64,000 bases of DNA from positions 1 through 64,000 of the forward strand of contig JAITSY010000008.1 of NCBI GenBank assembly GCA_031287415.1, in the 5' to 3' direction. Below the pieces are notes generated by a model. That model had not been told where the DNA came from. It did not search any database and was given only the letters and a program-made list of their open reading frames with translations. This document shows, in pieces, positions 25,803 to 35,325 of the stretch. This DNA is from Candidatus Methanorbis basalitermitum (GTDB lineage: Archaea; Halobacteriota; Methanomicrobia; Methanomicrobiales; Methanocorpusculaceae). Both the position numbers and the translations under genes were made by a program. Position 1 is the stretch's first letter. Every line of letters starts with the position of its first letter.

Positions 25803-26717
25803 TTATTTTCGCGGGAGATAGGAGAGAAGATCCCAGGCCAGGGACTCGGCCTTCTTCTCGTTTGTCATCATCGTGTCAAGCCGATGTGCACCCGGCACCT
25901 CGATTTCCGTATCACGGATGTCCTGAATGAACATGCTGACGACATCCTTGTACACCTGCCACGTCCCGTACGACGTCGGCTCATATCCCCACGCCTGCAT
26001 CAATGCCGCCGCGGGTCCGCTGACAGGGCGACGACCGATAAAGGGGCTTATCGCAATGGTGAATTTCTTGGAAAGTGCCCCACACACTCCGGTGCACTCG
26101 AGGATCGGGCCGATGCTCGTCACCGGGTTCGAAGGGCCGATGATAATACCATCGCTCTCCTCAATTGCTGCGATGACCTCCGGTGTTGCCGCAGGCTGTA
26201 CATCATCGGCAGTTTTTCGGACAATTCCTGTGATCGGTACATTGCCCCGCCTTTCGACCCAATACTCCTGATAATGCATCAGTGTTTTGTCCTCGCGCTG
26301 CACATAACTCGTCACTTCCTGATTGGACATTGGGAGGATGGTTGCCTGCACACCGTAGACTTTTGCAATTTTTTTCGTTGCCTCGGTCAGCGTCATGCCC
26401 TGCCGCAGGAATTCGGCACGGGCAATGCAGGTCGCCCTGTCCTTGTCACCGAGTGGCAAGGGTTCCGTATAGCCTAACTTTTCCATTGCATGAAACGTCT
26501 CGAACGAATCACCACGGATGCCCCACCATGAGTCTGTGTTCAAAAGACCGGAAAATAAATACTGAACCGTGTCGATGTCAGGTGAAACATACAAACCCGA
26601 CATCCATTGATCCTCAGCGGTGTTGACTACCACCGTAATGTCGCAGTCCCGCAGAATCTGACGGAGTCCGCGGATGAGTTTTGGTGTGCCGGTTCCGCCA
26701 GACAGTACCGTTATCAT
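25803..26717 (-). CDS. cofD: 2-phospho-L-lactate transferase (coenzyme F420 biosynthesis)
   Basis: A 304-residue CofD that joins the phospholactyl moiety to Fo to form F420-0. The N-terminal nucleotide-binding loop is VLSGGTGTPKLIRGLRQI. Conserved segments include VVNTAEDQWMSGLYVSPDID and IIIGPSNPVTSIGPIL. Full length, monocistronic. It fits with mtd, which uses F420 as hydride donor. Confidence 0.93.
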   Translation of the reverse strand: MITVLSGGTGTPKLIRGLRQILRDCDITVVVNTAEDQWMSGLYVSPDIDTVQYLFSGLLNTDSWWGIRGDSFETFHAMEKLGYTEPLPLGDKDRATCIARAEFLRQGMTLTEATKKIAKVYGVQATILPMSNQEVTSYVQREDKTLMHYQEYWVERRGNVPITGIVRKTADDVQPAATPEVIAAIEESDGIIIGPSNPVTSIGPILECTGVCGALSKKFTIAISPFIGRRPVSGPAAALMQAWGYEPTSYGTWQVYKDVVSMFIQDIRDTEIEVPGAHRLDTMMTNEKKAESLAWDLLSYLPRK

Positions 26718-27266
26718 GAGATTAAGTTAATGGGTGCGGTACAATAATTAAGATGCTGGGTTTTGTACCGCAACAGAGCTCGGTCATGCGTTCGTCTGCC
26801 TTGCTGTTTCAAACGTTGCATTCCTCTGATAGAGGTTACGCCGGCACAGCTGCGCAAGTAGCACAAGCACGGCTTGTCCTTGCAGCGGCATGCACGTGCA
26901 TTGCAGGACCGTGGGACAAGCATCTCGCCCGATGCGAGTCGTTTTGTTTCCATGCAACTTCTCTTCGCACAATTCTGCCAACAAACACTCTCATCGGTAC
27001 GATCAGTGCCATCAGGTCTATGCACAGCAGCAGAATGATCCTTGTCCCACAAATCAACGTACCAGCAAACGTTTTTGCATCCCCGGTGACCAACTGTAGT
27101 AATTGGTAAACACCGTATAATTCTCGCTGCTATGAGTATATTTCGGCGTAATCTTGGTCATATCGTTCTCATATGCATAGCAGATGCTATTTTGAAGTAC
27201 TACCATAATATTAACGATGCCGCTTTCCCAGATCGACAAATATTGCTGCAGCAGCGACGCTGCTGA
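26718..27266. other. Intergenic stretch: repeat plus possible decayed membrane protein
   Basis: Minus-strand frames 27054-27239 (..TVFTNYYSWSPG) and 26836-27093 (GDAKTFAGTLICGTRIILLL) would join into one hydrophobic protein if a one-base shift in a GGGG run near 27083 were repaired. The repeat at 26815-26907 interrupts the downstream part. Low confidence. Confidence 0.3.
26815..26907 (-). repeat. Two-hairpin dispersed repeat (reverse)
   Basis: GTTGCATTCCTCTGATAGAG, GTTACGCCGGC and GCATGCACGTGCATTGCAGG, in reverse orientation. Confidence 0.7.
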
Positions 27267-28667
27267 CTACCCATTGTCCACCGTAACCACGCGGCGGCAG
27301 GCATAGCTGCGTTCACCCGGAATCTCTAGTGGATAGTCCCCACAGAAACAGGCCATGCAGAGATCCTCCCGCGGGATACCAATAGATTCCACCATATCCT
27401 CGAATGCGATGTATTCAAGTGTTGTTGCATGGATCATCTCGCGAATTTTCTCGATGGAGCTGGTGCTTGCAATCAGCTCCTCATGGGTCGGCAGGTCAAC
27501 CCCAAAGTGGCAGGGTGCAACGATCGGCGTTGAACCAATGCGCAGATGCACCTCCACTGCACCGAACTCACGGACCATGTTCACAATACGCAGGGCGGTT
27601 GTGCCCCGGACAATGCTGTCATCGACGAGGACAACAGATCTGCCGGTGATGTTACAGCGGATCGGATTCAGCATCATCTGCACAGCGTTTTTTCGCAGGA
27701 TTTGCGTCGGCATGATGAAGGTCCTGCCGACGTACCTGTTCTTTAAGAGGCCCTCCGTATAGGGGATACCCGAGGCGTCGGCAAAGCCGATGGCAAACGC
27801 CGTACCTGAGTCGGGCACTGGCGAGACCAGATCTGCCCTGACAGGATGCTTTGCCAGCCGTTCGCCTATCTTTCGGCGGACATCGTACACCAGCACACCT
27901 TCGATGACTGAATCGGGCCGGGCAGTGTAGATGTACTCGAACACGCAGTACGCCTTGTGATCAGCAGTCAGCACACGGCGGCCGGAGACACCGCTCCATG
28001 TGACAGTGACAAGTTCACCAGGGGTGATGTCACGGAGGAACTGACCGGAGAGAGTATCAATAGCAACGCTTTCCGATGCCACAATGTAGCCAGTAGCGAC
28101 CTTTCCAAGGCATAGGGGTTTTGTCCCTAGTGGATCACGGAACGCATACAGTACGCCGTCAAGAATTGCGACGCCTGCGTACGCTCCTTTCAGCCGCTGT
28201 ATTGCATTCACAAATGCATCTTCTGTGTCTGCGCCTGATACGATCTCGTGGGCGATTATCACCGCAATCAGCTCTGCGTTAGTCGTCGTCGAAAAGATGT
28301 GCCCTTTCCCCTCGTACTCTGCCCGCAGTGTTTCACGGTTATCCCGCACTAATGCACCGCTTATGGTGATGGACAGTTCGTGGCCCTGAAAGGAAAATTT
28401 CAGCGGCTGAATGTTTTCCAGTTTGCCGCGGTGTGCCTTCTGGGTGTATAGAACCTGCCCGATTCCAACATTCCCCGGAAGTTTTGGCAAAATCTGTTCG
28501 CCGAACACTTCTGAAAGCTGACCAGGGCCCTTGTACGTTGCCAGGGAACCGGCATGAAAAATAGACACTCCTGCAGCCTCTTGACCTCTGTGCTGGAGTG
28601 CATGCAGGGCGTAATACAGAGGGTAGGCAACACCACGGGAATCGACGATGCCGGCAATACCGCTCAT
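27267..28667 (-). CDS. purF: Amidophosphoribosyltransferase with Ser in place of the N-terminal nucleophile Cys
   Basis: A 466-residue PurF, first enzyme of purine synthesis. N-terminal Ntn glutaminase domain (YALHALQHRGQEAAGVSIF), then a phosphoribosyltransferase domain with the PRPP loop SVVLVDDSIVRGTT. Near the C-terminus are LCMACFCGDYPLE cysteines, possibly for a structural Fe-S cluster. The protein begins MSGIAGIVDS where the family has MCGI(V/A)GI. The catalytic Cys is therefore Ser (AGC), which should abolish or cripple glutamine hydrolysis and leave ammonia-dependent activity. It follows lsm and rpl37e in a conserved euryarchaeal order. Confidence 0.92.
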   Translation of the reverse strand: MSGIAGIVDSRGVAYPLYYALHALQHRGQEAAGVSIFHAGSLATYKGPGQLSEVFGEQILPKLPGNVGIGQVLYTQKAHRGKLENIQPLKFSFQGHELSITISGALVRDNRETLRAEYEGKGHIFSTTTNAELIAVIIAHEIVSGADTEDAFVNAIQRLKGAYAGVAILDGVLYAFRDPLGTKPLCLGKVATGYIVASESVAIDTLSGQFLRDITPGELVTVTWSGVSGRRVLTADHKAYCVFEYIYTARPDSVIEGVLVYDVRRKIGERLAKHPVRADLVSPVPDSGTAFAIGFADASGIPYTEGLLKNRYVGRTFIMPTQILRKNAVQMMLNPIRCNITGRSVVLVDDSIVRGTTALRIVNMVREFGAVEVHLRIGSTPIVAPCHFGVDLPTHEELIASTSSIEKIREMIHATTLEYIAFEDMVESIGIPREDLCMACFCGDYPLEIPGERSYACRRVVTVDNG

Positions 28668-28679
28668 ACAACAACCTGT

Positions 28680-28853
28680 TTAGTTATCTGCTGCTTTTTT
28701 CGTCCAGTTGTATCCGCGGATCCTGGAACTCTTGCCGAATCCGCATGATGAACATACCCCGTGCCGTGCATGGAAAGACTGTTTTCCACAGCGGCGGCAG
28801 ATGATGTGGGAGTGCTTGTTGCGCAGACCCATTGATGGCGTGCCTTTTGTCAT
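28680..28853 (-). CDS. rpl37e: Ribosomal protein L37e
   Basis: A 57-residue zinc-ribbon protein of the large subunit, too short for the ORF track. [20 protein letters not shown] has the four zinc cysteines (CxxC...CxxC), and the C-terminal [10 protein letters not shown] is typical. Translated between lsm (17 bases upstream) and purF (12 bases downstream), so the three form an operon. Confidence 0.96.
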   Translation of the reverse strand: MTKGTPSMGLRNKHSHIICRRCGKQSFHARHGVCSSCGFGKSSRIRGYNWTKKAADN

Positions 28854-28870
28854 TGCTTACTTCACCTCAT

Positions 28871-29424
<554 letters not shown>

Positions 29425-30107
29425 ATGGATCCCCCTGCAGATAACGGTGCATCCAATGTTATTAGTTTCATCTGCATTCTGGTTTTGATTGCCGTAGTTC
29501 TCTCCATCTGGGTGGCAGCAGGACTTCCCGCCGAGGAAAAATGAAAGGGGCAGGCGATGGCAGATACTGTGATGCAGCCGATATCGGATCTGAAACTTGG
29601 GATGGATATGCTGGGTATTGTGGGAGGCGCGGGGAGTTCCCGAAGCATGATGCTTTCCTTTGGGACCGCATCCATTGGTTCCCCGGATGCTGTAATCCAC
29701 GTCCAGATAAATGAGTCCGCCGTGCTCTACTCCCCACTAAGAATAATATATATAGTGATTGCGGTACACAAAAAAATTTTGCGGTATCTGTTGATGCTGG
29801 GGAGATATTACTTGAAACTAGATATTGGTGGTCAGTGCTCCTCCCGTCGTTCGTCGATACGAGTACCGGTGATCTGTACATCAGTCTTCCCATCATCTCT
29901 TCGCCGCTAGCGGTGATATCCAAAACAGATCCAATCTTCCTCACGTTCCGCGTTGAAAGCGTCCGGGAGGTGATCTTCATGCATGCAACCGTGACTGTTT
30001 CGGGCGATACCATCATCCAAAGAATAGTCGCAGAAATGCTGCCAGATGCGACGGACAAAACGCATCTGATCGTCCGGGCAATCCGCCACTCGGTGGAGGC
30101 CATATGA
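29425..30107 (+). pseudogene. Type IV pilin-like secreted protein, interrupted
   Basis: It opens MDPPADNGASNVISFICILV followed by LIAVVLSIWVAAG, a class III signal/pilin hydrophobic segment as in archaeal pilin-like proteins. A TGA at 29542 then interrupts the frame, which continues in phase (MADTVMQPISDLKLGMDMLG, MMLSFGTASIGSPDAVIHVQ). A second lesion, a frameshift near 29735 at CTCCCCACTAAG, leads into VSVDAGEILLETRYWW and GDLYISLPIISSP. At least two lesions, so a pseudogene. Its end overlaps the next relic by ATGA, indicating a former operon. Confidence 0.7.
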
Positions 30108-30720
30108 GATCATCTGGCAACAGCGGGATCTCCGGGATGATTGGGTTTTCCCTAATTTTGGGATGAGCACCCTCTCCCTATGGGTCTTGTCTTTCACTGC
30201 ATTACCTGTTCTGGGAGATGCAGGGGAACACGCTTAGAATGATCCTGTTCTTCGGCAGTTCGCTGCATTCAAATATGATCTGGACACATTCCCGATCTCT
30301 GGAAACACTGGTGTCTATGGCAGAAGTGTCTTTTCTCTTTCTTCCCTGGAAGCCAGCAGTACTGTTTTTGATTTCTTCCATGGGAGTCCCGGACGGTTTA
30401 GTATGGAGCGTGGCATTACTGCTGTTCATACAGACGGAACCGTGCGTTATCCGGTCGTGTTTGGGTACCGGTTAAACAGCCTGTATACGGAAAACATTGT
30501 CATTGGATTGCGGGGCGGGATGCTGACCACTGACACTTCAGGCTTTTTTCTTCCCGCAGCCGCCGGCAAAGACGGGAAATAGACTATCGTTGTTGCTGAA
30601 TCCTCCCTTTCTCCGTGGGCAGTTTTTTGACATGATCGGGCGGTTGTCGAGTACCGGCAGGAGAGTATTCTGCTGGGTGCTCAGGGTGTCCTCGGTGTAT
30701 TCGATTTCATCATGTGGTGA
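30104..30720 (+). pseudogene. Second pilin-like protein, interrupted
   Basis: It starts MRSSGNSGISGMIGFSLILG, again a pilin-type N-terminus, then TGA. The coding sense continues in a shifted frame (STLSLWVLSFTALPVLGDAG), meets a TAG at 30207, and carries on as DPVLRQFAAFKYDLDTFPIS, RYPVVFGYRLNSLYTENIVI and GGMLTTDTSG to a TAG at 30580. Further coding-like sequence follows (EYRQESILLGAQGVLGVFDF). Several lesions. It was likely a partner of the preceding relic in a surface-filament cluster. Confidence 0.65.
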
Positions 30721-30837
30721 TGGATTGTTTGCTCTTTCCGCTGATCGCTTTCGCGGTAGGAGAGAACTGCAGTCGTGTACCTAGCACCCGTCCAACATCA
30801 ATCCTCATGTATCTGCACAACCCACATAGTTATCAGT

Positions 30838-31440
30838 ATGACGCACGGATCCTCCGTCAAAAATATGATGAGTCTCATGGCATCCCGCATCGATGCCATC
30901 GCTCGGCTGATTGCAGGAGATGAAATTGATGCCTTCCTTGTAGCGATTCTTGGGGCAAAACGCATCTATGTGATGGGTGCAGGAAGATCTGGCCTTGTGG
31001 CAAGGTTTTTTGCCATGCGGCTGATGCATATGGGCATGACCTCATATGTAGTCGGTGAAACAATCGCTCCTGCAGTTGGCGAGGGAGATCTGATAGTTGC
31101 GTTCTCCGGCTCGGGCAACACGAAGACCATTGGGGACATTGCCGAGACGGCAAAGAATCTCGGTGCCCAAGTCGCCCTCATCTCCTCAGACCCAGCTTCC
31201 CGCATAGGCCGGATTGCGGACTATATGATCAAAGTCGAGACGCAGAGAGATCCCATCACCTGCGATGCACACGAATACGATATCCGTCAGATGATTGGCG
31301 AATACCGTTCATTTGCACCGCTTGGCACTATCTTTGAGACCACTTCCCTTATCTTTGGCGATGCAGTCATCTCCACGCTCATGGATATGACGCGGACCGA
31401 AGAAAGCGATCTGAAACGTCGCCATATCAACATCGAGTAA
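30838..31440 (+). CDS. hxlB: 6-phospho-3-hexuloisomerase
   Basis: A 200-residue SIS-domain isomerase that interconverts arabino-hex-3-ulose-6-phosphate and fructose-6-phosphate, used by methanogens for ribose phosphate supply. The SIS signature is RIYVMGAGRSGLVARFFAMR, then LIVAFSGSGNTKTIGDIAET. The start was set to ATG 30838 (MTHGSSVKNMMSL) as the track start at 30775 adds non-family residues. Monocistronic. Confidence 0.88.
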   Translation: MTHGSSVKNMMSLMASRIDAIARLIAGDEIDAFLVAILGAKRIYVMGAGRSGLVARFFAMRLMHMGMTSYVVGETIAPAVGEGDLIVAFSGSGNTKTIGDIAETAKNLGAQVALISSDPASRIGRIADYMIKVETQRDPITCDAHEYDIRQMIGEYRSFAPLGTIFETTSLIFGDAVISTLMDMTRTEESDLKRRHINIE

Positions 31441-31463
31441 AATATGGTTGAATATGCAAAACA

Positions 31464-31527
31464 GTTGCATGGCAGCGGAACTAGCTGCCCTGCAATCACG
31501 GTACACCTCAATCAGGGGCGTGCAGCT
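31464..31527 (+). repeat. Two-hairpin dispersed repeat
   Basis: GTTGCATGGCAGCGGAACTA, GCTGCCCTGCAATCACGGTA and CACCTCAATCAGGGGCGTGC. It lies immediately downstream of hxlB. Confidence 0.9.
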
Positions 31528-31819
31528 CATCCGTGAGGTGGTTAAAGTGTAGCTGTTTTTGCCATGCTGCCCGACCGTGATTGCGATTGCTTATTTATGC
31601 AGCACTTGAGGACCACAATGGTCCGCAGGATTGCGGTTGTGGCATGAAGGCAGAGTATGAGGCACGCAGAAATTTGCTCCTCGTATGGCTTGGGGATGTT
31701 GTAGGGGGTGCAGCTTGGCGGGTCCGCGGAGCAGTACGGTACGATTGCCGTGCGCCCCGTTGTCCTGTTGGTTGGCAAAGCAGCCATTCTAAGAATGGCA
31801 AAAGTAATCGAGTGATATT

Positions 31820-32872
31820 ATGGAAATTGCAGAAATCAGTGTATTATTACAAAAACTTTCGAATGCCCACGGCATTTCGGGTTACGAGTCGCCGGTCGCA
31901 AAGATCATTAAAGCAGAGGTAGCTCCCTATGTGGACGAGATCAAAACTGATAAAATGGGCAATCTCATCGCAGTAAAAAAAGGCGATGATTTTTCGATCA
32001 TGCTTGCGGCCCACATGGATGAGATTGGGTTGGTGGTGCAGTATGTGGATGAACACGGTTTTATCCGCTTTGTTGTGGTTGGTGGCTGGTTTAATCCGGT
32101 TTTGGTTAGCCAGCGCGTTTTTCTTCACGGTGAGAAAGGCGTTATTCCGGGTGTTCTTGGCATGAAGCCGCCGCATGTGATGAGTGATGAGGACCGAAAA
32201 AAGCCGGTAAGCTTGGCTGACATATTCATTGATGTTGGTGCGGCAAGTCCTGAGGAAGTTGAGGCGTTGGGTATTGTGATTGGAACTCCGGTTACGATTG
32301 ACCGTGAATTTACGCCGCTTACTGGAACGTGTGTGACAGGCAAGGCGTTTGACAATCGAGCTGGCTGTGCAATGCTGATCGGTACTCTCCGCGAGATGGA
32401 AACAAAGCATACGATTTACGCGGTGTTTACCGTTCAGGAGGAGGTCGGGCTGAAGGGTGCGAAGACGAGTTCTTTTTCGCTGAATCCCGATGTGGCAATT
32501 GCAACAGATGTGACGATCCCGGGCGATTCTCCTGGCATTGAACGCCACAAGGCGCCAGCATTTATGGGCAAGGGACCAGTCGTTGTGGCGATGTCTGCGT
32601 CCGGTCGGGGCCATATCGCGGATCCGCGGCTTGTGTTATGGTTGACGAAAACTGCGAAGAAACATGATATTCCAGTGCAGATTGAGATTGGTGACAGCGG
32701 CAATACGGACGCGTCGGCGATCAATTTTGAACGTGGCGGCATTCCAAGTGTTCCTGTCTGTATTCCAGCAAGGTACATCCATTCGCCGGTTGAGATGGTG
32801 GATTTGATGGATGTTCAGGCTGGTATTGCGCTCTTGTCCAAGGCTGTGGCAACAAAGCCGAAGATCGACTGA
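31820..32872 (+). CDS. M42 family aminopeptidase
   Basis: A 350-residue di-metal peptidase of family M42 (tetrahedral aminopeptidases). Metal and catalytic segments are MLAAHMDEIGLVV, GKAFDNRAGCAML, FTVQEEVGLKG (Glu pair), AIATDVTIPGD and PARYIHSPVEMVD. Cytosolic peptide trimming after the proteasome is the usual role. Some relatives were annotated endoglucanase, which I do not favour. Confidence 0.9.
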   Translation: MEIAEISVLLQKLSNAHGISGYESPVAKIIKAEVAPYVDEIKTDKMGNLIAVKKGDDFSIMLAAHMDEIGLVVQYVDEHGFIRFVVVGGWFNPVLVSQRVFLHGEKGVIPGVLGMKPPHVMSDEDRKKPVSLADIFIDVGAASPEEVEALGIVIGTPVTIDREFTPLTGTCVTGKAFDNRAGCAMLIGTLREMETKHTIYAVFTVQEEVGLKGAKTSSFSLNPDVAIATDVTIPGDSPGIERHKAPAFMGKGPVVVAMSASGRGHIADPRLVLWLTKTAKKHDIPVQIEIGDSGNTDASAINFERGGIPSVPVCIPARYIHSPVEMVDLMDVQAGIALLSKAVATKPKID

Positions 32873-32930
32873 TTTTTTCTTTGGAAACGATTTTTCCCCG
32901 GAAGGCAAATCAGGTACTTGAGATACAAAA

Positions 32931-33878
32931 TCACCTCAATGCCCCTATCCGAAATGCTGCGGCCGCAGCACCGATCAGCGGTGCCCGCCCCTCCAATCGG
33001 GTCAGCTGGATCTCGGGCACTCGCAGGTACCGCTCAATGCAGCCTGCCATTTTTCCGGCAACAAGCGACGGATAGTTTCTGACAACTGGACCGTCAAGGA
33101 TTATCAGATCTGGATTGTACGAAACTATTACCGCAGATAGCCCACAGCCGTTGATTTTTGCCAGCTCTTCAGTGAACTCCAGACAGAGTGGGCTGCCGGT
33201 CTCCGCTGCCTGCAGGATCTGTCTTGCGGAGAGATCGACTTTCGCCGGGCAGTGTCCTCCGCACTTCTTCGCATGCCATGCATGGAAGAATTTGGGGATT
33301 CCCGCACCGCTCGCATATGCTTCCCAGTGTCCCTCACCGCCGCAGTTGCATACTACACTGTACGAAGTATCAACGGTGAGGTGCCCGACCTCTCCCGCGT
33401 TTCCATCAGCACCGGGCAGAAGCGATCCATTTGAGATGACGCCGCAGCCGATACCTGTTGAAAACGTCAGATAGGCAACTGTATGCGCAGATGCGGCCCC
33501 GCCATACAAATACTCGCCGAGGACTCCGGCCTTGCAGTCTGAAAGCATGATCGCTGGCACGCGAAAATAATCGGCAAGCGGTTCGCGGAGTAGAATCTGC
33601 GGACAGTGCATATTCGGTGAACCAACGACCGATCCCGTTTTCTGATCCACCGGTCCTGCAGTACTGATACCGATTGCAGATGAGGTGATGCCGGTTTCTT
33701 TTTCCATCGATGATATCATTGCGGCGATCTTCCCTGTCACTGCACTTCCATCAGTGCAGGTGTTTCCTGGCACTTCAGCGGATCGAAAGGAGATAACCGT
33801 CCCGTCCTTGCAGATGAGGCCGGTACGGATATTTGTCGCTCCGAGATCAATGGCCGCGACATGCAGGTTCCCTTCCAT
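32931..33878 (-). CDS. ROK family sugar kinase (glucokinase-like)
   Basis: A 315-residue ROK kinase. ATP loop AAIDLGATNIRTGLICKDG; sugar and catalytic part LPGADGNAGEVGHLTVDT; zinc-binding ROK signature VCNCGGEGHWEAYASG; the adenosine motif region PDLIILDGPVVRNYP near the C-terminus. It likely phosphorylates glucose or a related hexose; specificity is not settled by sequence. With pgi and pgk in this window it fits sugar storage metabolism. Confidence 0.87.
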   Translation of the reverse strand: MEGNLHVAAIDLGATNIRTGLICKDGTVISFRSAEVPGNTCTDGSAVTGKIAAMISSMEKETGITSSAIGISTAGPVDQKTGSVVGSPNMHCPQILLREPLADYFRVPAIMLSDCKAGVLGEYLYGGAASAHTVAYLTFSTGIGCGVISNGSLLPGADGNAGEVGHLTVDTSYSVVCNCGGEGHWEAYASGAGIPKFFHAWHAKKCGGHCPAKVDLSARQILQAAETGSPLCLEFTEELAKINGCGLSAVIVSYNPDLIILDGPVVRNYPSLVAGKMAGCIERYLRVPEIQLTRLEGRAPLIGAAAAAFRIGALR

Positions 33879-34390
33879 GACTTTATCTGATCACTCTGTT
33901 TGTGTCCCATCTCTCATGAACTATTCCTTCTTATCAGGTTTCATCTTTTGCCAGGTGCTATCCTGTCGATACATGATACGTTATCGAAATTATACCGAAC
34001 AGGTGGTTTGAGGAGGTGTTTTCTTGAGCCGGCCCTGCGCAGAGATCCAGCAAGGCAGCGGTCACACGCCGTTAATCGGTGTGCCGAGATAGCGGAGCAG
34101 GGAGAATGACCGGAATGGGCGTGCGAATGGTTGGAATGGATGTGAGTAGACTTGCAGCGCAGCACGACTTTGTAGCCCAGCACATTTCTGTGAACTGCGC
34201 GCACTGACATCAATGAGGTCTGTTTCCGCACGAGAGTAGAATAATGTTCCATCTTCATCACCTCTTTCCAAGTGTGTTATGGGAAATTATGTTGCCATCA
34301 AACCGAGATCTTATCTCTATCAGCAGAATGCCAAACAAGGACTATTTTTCATGACACCATATACTGTCTTAAAATATTGTCTTAACAATA
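33879..34390. other. Intergenic stretch, no gene seen
   Basis: About 500 bases with no convincing frame on either strand, before the promoter of the Cys-rich mini-gene. Confidence 0.45.
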
Positions 34391-34400
34391 TCTATAAATA
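34391..34400 (+). promoter_or_regulatory. TATA box of the Cys-rich mini-gene
   Basis: TCTATAAATA lies about 150 bases before ATG 34546, implying a transcribed leader of about 125 nt that contains a tiny ORF (ATGAAAATGAATAAG...) and a hairpin. Confidence 0.4.
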
Positions 34401-34507
34401 TTACTCTATATTCTCTGTCCGCTATGATTAAGTGTGATGAAAATGAATAAGATAAAGGTGACCTAAGAAGAGTCTCTCCTGTATGAGGTTGGATGCTTTG
34501 ATAGGTA

Positions 34508-34539
34508 CCTCGGGTGGAAAACCCACTAACTAATCGAGG
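34508..34539 (+). promoter_or_regulatory. Leader hairpin that masks the ribosome-binding site
   Basis: CCTCG (34508-34512) pairs with CGAGG (34535-34539). An inner GTGG/CCAC stem lies between. The GAGG of the pairing strand is the likely ribosome-binding site for ATG 34546, so the structure could control translation. Confidence 0.4.
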
Positions 34540-34545
34540 AAAAAC

Positions 34546-34704
34546 ATGCACGGTACACAAGTAGACCCCAAATTCAACTCGGCATCTATTTGCCACGCAA
34601 ACACATCGGTATGCCCAGATTTCAAAGACTGTCCAACGTTTGTCGAAAACAGTCATCATTGTCGTGAACCAGGAGTTAAATGCGCACGCCGCTTTCTCAA
34701 ATAA
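34546..34704 (+). CDS. Cys-rich small protein (52 aa)
   Basis: Absent from the ORF track. ATG 34546 to TAA 34702 encodes 52 residues with five cysteines at 16, 23, 29, 39 and 46: SICHANTSVCPDFKDCPTFV then NSHHCREPGVKCARRFLK. The spacing is like small metal-binding proteins or Cys-rich peptides modified by radical-SAM enzymes known from methanogens, but I cannot assign a family. It has its own TATA box and a structured leader. A MITE-like element follows nine bases after the stop. Confidence 0.65.
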   Translation: MHGTQVDPKFNSASICHANTSVCPDFKDCPTFVENSHHCREPGVKCARRFLK

Positions 34705-34713
34705 CTAATTGCA

Positions 34714-34817
34714 ATTATCAGTTTGAATGGAAACCGTTCTTCAAATATGAAATATAACCGTCTTTCTCATCAGAAAACGACGAGACGTTTATATATTATC
34801 ACTAAAATCGATAAGTC
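34714..34817 (-). repeat. MITE-like element, complete copy
   Basis: On the minus strand it runs from GACTTATCGATTTTAGTGAT through GTCGTTTTCTGATGAGAAAG and ATATTTGAAGAACGGTTTCC to ATTCAAACTGATAAT. The ends form imperfect inverted repeats (TTATC.GTTT..A.TG on each side). About 104 bp. Confidence 0.75.
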
Positions 34818-35192
34818 AAAAAAATTTTTGATATAGTTGCATGGCAACGGAACCCGTTGCCCTGCAACACACGGCACACCCCTATCAAGGAGAGAGAGGC
34901 GTGTGCAGCTTTCCAGATAGACTCTCAAACCGCCAAAATGCCGGTATAGCAAGATTGTAGATGAATGCAGAGATAGGAGGGCATCGACAATGAATCCGCC
35001 TATCAGCCCATCAACAGAGAAAATTATGACGCAGCCAATCACCCAGGAGAGGAGTTTTGTGAGGTTGTATGTCACTGGATATTCCCCTATGTCCACGAAA
35101 AAGTCGTGGATACATCCGACGACGAGGCAGACTGCTGCATAAAATTTTGCGGCAGACCAGACGTAAACATGTTTAATCTCTTTTGTTTCCAT
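34770..35192 (-). CDS. Small membrane protein whose C-terminus is made of repeats
   Basis: A 140-residue ORF. Residues 1-95 look genuine, with three hydrophobic segments (VWSAAKFYAAVCLVVGCIHD, LLSWVIGCVIIFSVDGLIGG, FIVDALLSL). From about residue 96 the sequence (LLDRGVPCVAGQRVPLPCNY) is the translated two-hairpin repeat at 34836-34909, and the last residues are translated MITE-like DNA. The original stop was apparently lost or displaced by insertion. The N-terminal KHVYVWSAAKFYA resembles small archaeal membrane proteins of unknown function. Confidence 0.5.
   Translation of the reverse strand: METKEIKHVYVWSAAKFYAAVCLVVGCIHDFFVDIGEYPVTYNLTKLLSWVIGCVIIFSVDGLIGGFIVDALLSLHSSTILLYRHFGGLRVYLESCTRLSLLDRGVPCVAGQRVPLPCNYIKNFFDLSILVIIYKRLVVF
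34836..34909 (+). repeat. Two-hairpin dispersed repeat, inside an ORF
   Basis: GTTGCATGGCAACGGAACCC, GTTGCCCTGCAACACACGGC, ACACCCCTATCAAGG and GGCGTGTGCAGC. It overlaps the 3' part of the minus-strand membrane-protein ORF and lies 18 bases from a MITE-like copy. Confidence 0.88.
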
Positions 35193-35325
35193 AATACCGA
35201 AAAAGTAGTCTCTGCTACTACATCTCTGCTGTAGTGAGTGTTTTTCCCTGAAAATAGGGGCATGGGGAATGTAAACTCTGTAAAGATGATAACAAAGTTA
35301 AAACGGAGAAAAAGGGGCTGGATGG

